DNA of 64,000 bases, from positions 15,667,010-15,731,009 of the forward strand of contig CM064681.1 of assembly GCA_032717465.1 (NCBI GenBank). The letters run 5' to 3'. The translations under genes were made by a program, and so were the position numbers. This stretch comes from Coenobita brevimanus (lineage: Eukaryota > Arthropoda > Malacostraca > Decapoda > Coenobitidae). The notes under the pieces are model-generated. The model ran no database searches, was not told the DNA's origin, and worked only from the letters and a program-made list of their open reading frames with translations. Shown here piece after piece: positions 59,688 to 64,000 of this stretch (positions are counted from its first letter, which is position 1; each line of letters starts with the position of its first letter).

Positions 59688-59709
59688 ATTGGGACCTTTT
59701 GATGAGCAA

Positions 59710-60490
59710 CCCCTCTGTCTTATTTATACTGATGCATCAGAGACTCAGTTTTTACACCTATGAACCCGACAAAATCTTCCACAGGTATACCCTCTAGTGT
59801 TTAATAATATTCAACTTAATCCTGCATCATCCTTGAACATGCTTGGGGTTTCATTTACTCGGGACTTATCTTGGAAAGATCATATTACATCTCTTGTAAA
59901 ATCTGCTTCCAAGAGACTGGGAGTGCTAGGCCGACTCCGTTCCATCTTTACCCCTGCACAGTTGTTGACTCTACACAGGGGTTTTATCCGCCCCTGTGTG
60001 GAGTACGACTCTCATGTGTGGGGAGGCTCCCCACATAAAGCTATTCTCAATAGGGTGGAGTCATAGACTTTTCGTCTCATTAACTCTCCTCCTCTTACCG
60101 ACTCCCTTCAACCTCTGTCTCTTCGTCGCACTGTTGCATCTTTATCTCTTTTCTATCGCTACTCCTCTGAACTGTCTGCATGCATTCCTCCACCTCTACG
60201 ATGGGCGTGTAGCACCAGTCTAGCAGCAAACTCTCATCCCTTTTCTGTCCAACTCTCTAATGCACGAGTTAACCGTTACTCCCAGTCCTTCATTTATGTA
60301 ACAGGTCATCTCTGGAACTGTCTCCCTCTGTCTGTATTTCCTGCTTCCTATTATCTCCAGTCTTTCAAACGCAGTGTATCCAGGCATCTCGAAATGATCG
60401 GATCTTGAATTTGGCACTCTCTTGTATTTTGTTTTTCTCTTGGAAGGAGCAATTTTACGGCCTCACGGCCCTTGGTTCCTTCTTCCTCAC

Positions 60491-60492
<2 letters not shown>
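59710..60492 (+). mobile_element. Truncated family J LINE ending in (AT)n
   Basis: 3' portion of a separate family J copy. It starts right after the DUF7869 element's right inverted repeat and ends CCTCACATA, then (AT)n instead of poly(A). It retains the GRLRSIF segment missing from the array copies, so it is an independent insertion. Confidence 0.85.
59735..60408 (+). pseudogene. Family J RT C-terminal part, broken
   Basis: Reads SETQFLHL, stop, TRQNLPQVYP, NNIQLNPASSLNMLGVSFTRD, SKRLGVLGRLRSIFTPAQLL, SHVWGGSPH, stop, TFRLINSPPLTDSLQPL, SQSFIYVTGHLWNCLPLSV and RHLEMIGS. Two in-frame stops and a ~15-bp deletion (YRYSSELS) are present. The finger/palm catalytic motifs are absent. Confidence 0.8.

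Positions 60493-60545
<53 letters not shown>
60493..60545. repeat. (TA)n microsatellite
   Basis: About 53 bp of TA repeats directly after the family J 3' end. Confidence 0.95.
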
Positions 60546-60546
<1 letters not shown>

Positions 60547-60548
<2 letters not shown>

Positions 60549-61918
60549 TAGGTGGGGGTGCCCATCATCCACCTACTTAGTGTAGTAGTACCCTGTTTTT
60601 AGGGTAGCTCTACATCGAGTGGCAAGCCAAATGATTTCCTGTAAACCAGGAAATTATTTACAACACTGGGTGGTAACCTTATAACCAACAAGCACATGTT
60701 CCGTACGTGACAGCAAGTGGGTTGGTGGAGGGTTAGTGCCCCTCCCCGGAAAACAACTAACTAAAAATACGAACAAGAGGCCTCGGACAAGGACTGATCA
60801 AAAGATAACGACGAAGGACCATACAAAGGACATAATACAGATGGCGACCTGGAATGTAAGTGGTGCAAATGATGAGGTGAAAGAGAGAGAGAGATTGTCC
60901 AGGTGCTTGAGGGTGCGAAATTGGATGTATGTGGATTAACTGAAACTAAATGAAGAGGTGAGAGTGTGAGAGAATGGGAATATGGATGGGGGATATGTGC
61001 AGGAATAGGTGAAAATGAGAGGGAGAAAGAAGGGATGAGTATTATTGTGAGTAACAGATGGAAGGAGAATATAAGAGAGTATGAATCAGTTGGTTCAAGG
61101 ATTGTGTGGGTAAGGCTGAAAGTTGGACTACAAATGTGGGTGGTTGTGTGCGTGTATGCACCAACGCAAGATCGTGCAAGCAGAGTGACAGAAGAGTTCT
61201 GGACAAATGTGGAAGTGTGCATGGAAAAGTTTGAAAGGAATGAAAGAGTGTTTTTGATTGATGATATGAATGGTAACGTAGGGAATGTGACGGTGGATGG
61301 AGTGTGCCTGCTGAGATAGATGAGAATGGCAGTGCTTTAGTGGACATTTGTGCCAGGAAGGGGTTGGTGATAGCCAATACCCTCTTCAGACACAAAATGA
61401 TCCACAGGTATATATGGAGAGTGATGAGAAGGGTGGATGGTGAACTGAATGAAAGGAAGGCAATGATTGATAATGTCTGTGTGGATGAAAGGATGCAAAT
61501 ATATGTAATGGATGCAAGAGCATACAGAGGTTGGGGGAGTGGACTTTCTGAGCACCACTTGGTGGTGGTCAGAATCAAGGTCCAAGTAAAATGAAGAAGT
61601 AGAAGAAAGGAAGGACGGGAGGAAGGAGTAGATATAAGGAGAGTGGAAAGATTACAAGAGGATGAGAAAAAGGCAGAATATAAGAGAGAAGTAGAGGAAC
61701 GATTGAGTAAATATGAATTGGAGCAAATGGGGGACGTGGAAGGTGTGTGCAAGATATTCACAGAGGAAATATGTGCAGCATGTAAGGTGGTGTGTGGGGC
61801 GGAGAGAAGATGAAAGGGGTGCAAGGAACAGCATGGTGGAATGAAGAGGTGAGACAGGCTGTGGCACAAAAGAAGAAAGCATATAATGAATGGATGAAAA
61901 ATTTAAAGGAAGAAATTG
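60547..61918 (+). mobile_element. RTE-like LINE, 5' leader plus endonuclease, interrupted
   Basis: Leader at 60,547-60,840 (sharing 60,634-60,760 with the tandem units), then an endonuclease ORF. The sequence is cut by a family I LINE at about 61,916, so the RT is not visible in this window. Confidence 0.65.
60841..61890 (+). pseudogene. RTE-like endonuclease, broken
   Basis: Starts ATG at 60,841: MATWNVSGANDEVKE (motif WNV). After a frameshift it reads LDVCGLTETK, stop, RGESVREWEYGW. 60,966-61,319 has GMSIIVSNRW, VCVYAPTQDRASRVTEEFW and DDMNGNVGN, where the usual GD is IDD. After another shift, 61,304-61,594 has ENGSALVDICARKGLVIANT, DNVCVDERM and SEHHLVVV (the SDHxxV position). The sequence continues as the post-endonuclease linker (WWNEEVRQAVAQKKKAYNEW-like) to the breakpoint. 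Three or more disruptions. Confidence 0.75.
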
Positions 61919-64000
61919 ATTGATTGACTGATTGTAGTAGAAACTGGCGGTGCAACTGCTAAGGTCATATGCCGCCGGACAACAAGCTAAAACACATGGC
62001 AAATAAATAGTGCATGATCGATATAAAGTTAATAACTTTTTCTAGAAATAAAACACTGAAAATAATAAAAGAATAGTTAAAAGAAAAAACAATTTCTTAT
62101 AAAAGTGGAAGGAGGCCCGCCTCCTGAAGAAAACCAAAAACATCAGTAATATCGCTATGGGCTCCACCAAGCATCGAGGAGAGACAGTAGGCACCATCTA
62201 CCCCTGTATGCCTATGGAGGAATCTCCGACGCAGATCCCCCAAACTTGGACACTCAACCAGGAAGTGACGGACAGTAAGGGGAACAAAGCAATCATCACA
62301 GTACTGTTGAGTCTCGCCACTCATCAGGAACCCATGTGTAAGCCGAGAGTGCCCAATGCGAAGCCTAGCAAGAGCTACCTCCAATCGCCGAGGCATGGAA
62401 GGGAGAACCCTTGGCACAACCACTCTCTGGAAGACCTCTTTCAGCTTTATTATGAGCAACACCATCCCAGCGTCTCTGCCAACACACATGCATTCTGTCC
62501 CGCAAGTAAGGTGTTAGATCAGATGCAGGAAGCGGATATTCTGTTGGGGGCTGTTGAGTAGCCGCAGCCTTGGCCAATGCATCCACAGTCTCATTGCCCA
62601 CCACACCAACATGTGCGGGAACCCAGCAAAAATCCACTCTCTTCCCCTGACGACGAATGAGGAACAGCCACTCCAAAATAGCTAAAACTAAGGAATGGGA
62701 AGAGTTAAAAGAGTCCAGGGCCAAAAGCGCCCCTTGAGAGTCGCTAAAAATAGTAAAATAATTGTCAGGGTGAACAAACACCAACTTCAAGGCTAAAATG
62801 ATGGCTGACAACTCTGCAGTAAAAACTGAGGCAACCAAAGGAAGACTACCGCCACTGCTAAAATTGGGAAATATCACTCCAAAACCAACATCTGATGCGG
62901 ATTTAGAGCCATCAGTATAGAGAACCACAGAACCACCATGACTAGAAGAATGTTCTAAAAATAACCTTAAAAGACACTGGGGAGCGACAAAATCCTTTGA
63001 ACCTGCAATAGGCCTGCAGAAAGTTACCTTAGGCAATATCCAAGGCGCAACCCTCGGGATCCGAACAGGACTGACAAGTACTCCTAGTAAACCAAACCTC
63101 TCCATTATATCCTGAACTCTATAGCCAAATGGACGAGGCATGCGAGGGTGTCTACTATAACACAAAAGACAAGACTGTTTCGTCACACCCTCACAGACAA
63201 GTGAGTCTGGAAGGCGACGAATCCAGAGCCAGCACCGTACTGCAACAGACTGATGCAGTAGATCTAAGGGGGGCATGCCAGCTTCCACCAATAAGCTGGG
63301 AATTGGAGAGGACCGAAAAGCCCCAGTTGCAAGGCGAAGACCAGCATGATAGAGAGCATCTAGAGTTTTTAGTCTTGATTCTGTGGCAGAGGAATATACC
63401 TCACAGCCATATGACAGCTTAGAGGTTACAAATACCTGAAACAAATGCAAGAGTGTCCTTCGATCAGCACCCCAAGAGGTATGGGACAGAACCCTCAATA
63501 GATTGAGAGCCTTCATACATGATGTTTTAAGATTTGCCAAGTGTGAGACCAATGTCAAACGACAATCAAAAGTCAGGCCCAAGAATTTCGTCTCTGTCAC
63601 ACAACGGAGTCACCTGCCACAAAGCTGGAGATCAGGGTCCGGGTGTACCCCTCTCATCCTGCAGAAGTGCATAGCCACAGTCTTTGAAGGGGAAAACCGA
63701 AAACCCTTGGAAGTGGCCCAGGCAGAAATCTTGTCCAAGGCAAGTTGCATACGCTGCTCAATAGAAGACATGCAGGAGCCAGAAAACCATATAGCTAAGT
63801 CATCCACATAAAGGGATGAGGATACCCCAGCAGGCAATGTGTCAATGATACCATTAATGGGCACTGCAAACAGGGAAACACTTAAGACACTCCACTGTGG
63901 GACACCTTCCTCCTGGCACAGTGGCGCAGATAGAGTAGAACCCACACGGACCCGAAATACATGATCAGTCAAGAAGTCTCCAAGCAACACAGGCAGGCAA
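61916..64000 (-). mobile_element. Family I LINE, divergent fourth copy, runs off window
   Basis: The 3' end lies at 61,916-61,935 as (TCAA)n on the minus strand. The copy extends leftward in its own orientation past 64,000. It is close to but distinct from the copies in units A-C, and it retains 11 nt near 62,760 that those copies have lost. It is inserted in the RTE-like LINE at an ATTGATTGA site. Confidence 0.85.
62097..64000 (-). pseudogene. Family I ORF2, RT-RNase H-C-terminal part, nearly intact
   Basis: Only three visible lesions: a TGA at about 63,607 (after LQLCGR), a frameshift near 62,430, and motif B read as GVPQWS instead of GVPQGS. YVDDLAIW (motif C) is intact near 63,797. RNase H has all expected acidic residues: YTDGSKSASDVGFGV (about 62,915), TAELSAIILALKL (about 62,810), FSDSQGALLALDSF (about 62,740) and WVPAHVGVVGNETVDALAKA (about 62,600). 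The C-terminus has CDDCFVPLTVRHFLVECPSL, a CCHC-like motif common in I-group ORF2. The endonuclease lies outside the window. This copy shows the ancestral state for lesions in A-C. Confidence 0.85.

Larger units (their letters stand above)
56304..59702 (-). mobile_element. Candidate DNA transposon carrying a DUF7869-type gene
   Basis: The left end TCAAAGGGTCCCAAT (56,304-56,318) is matched by TCAAAAGGTCCCAAT on the complementary strand of 59,688-59,702 (14 of 15). The 3.4-kb interval contains one minus-strand gene of transposase-like appearance. The outermost bases are followed by unrelated sequence: CT repeat and CFDP2-like LINE at the left, family J LINE at the right. No clear target-site duplication is visible, so the limits and the transposon status are inferred. 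Similarity between the ends fades after the first 15 bp. Confidence 0.5.

Noticed and set aside
1..64000. Duplicate units as a simple assembly error
   Set aside because: Units differ by many substitutions, distinct indels and independent insertions, which a duplicated contig would not show. Read support still needs to be seen.

Overview
This is a eukaryotic intergenic window built almost entirely from non-LTR retrotransposons (LINEs), small DNA transposons and simple repeats. I found no convincing host gene and no RNA gene. The style of the LINE proteins, above all one family whose RT ends in a long conserved segment with VWGGS, INSPPLTDSLQPL and SFKRSVSRHLE, resembles elements I associate with decapod crustaceans, probably crabs. 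That assignment is from memory and cannot be tested here.

Large-scale layout: positions 1-54,766 are three head-to-tail copies of one composite unit of about 18.1 kb. Unit A is 1-18,102, unit B is 18,103-40,632 and unit C is 40,633-54,766 (cut short). The window opens inside the repeat phase, so the true unit boundaries are arbitrary. In order, each unit holds: a pyrimidine-rich tract; an antisense RT remnant; a piggyBac-like element (A and C only); a block shared with the 5' leader of an RTE-like LINE; a sense-strand Jockey/CR1-group LINE (family J) flanked by TTAGCT; a 181-bp TTAA-flanked MITE; a minus-strand, RNase H-encoding LINE of the I group (family I, 6.3 kb when complete) with a 13-bp target-site duplication; GT and CA microsatellites; an old antisense RT remnant (family K); and a 40-bp minisatellite. 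All LINE reading frames in the array are broken. Several lesions are shared by all three units, so the insertions came before the amplification.

Unit-specific changes date events after amplification. Unit B carries a 4.2-kb CR1/L2-like LINE (family C) inserted inside a CA microsatellite, an LTR-like 0.6-kb insertion, and a clean single-TTAA site where A and C hold the piggyBac-like element. Unit A has a 0.6-kb deletion in family I ORF1. Units A and C share derived changes that B, lying between them, lacks.

Right flank (54,766-64,000): the array stops abruptly. It is followed by an antisense endonuclease fragment of a CFDP2-like LINE, and by a broken DUF7869-type protein gene bounded by 15-bp inverted repeats (possibly a DNA transposon). 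Next come a second truncated family J copy ending in (AT)n, the endonuclease part of an RTE-like LINE, and a fourth, more divergent family I copy inserted into that LINE and running off the window. The most interesting signals are the presence/absence insertion pairs between the tandem units, the microsatellite-associated LINE 3' ends, and the TIR-bounded DUF7869 element.
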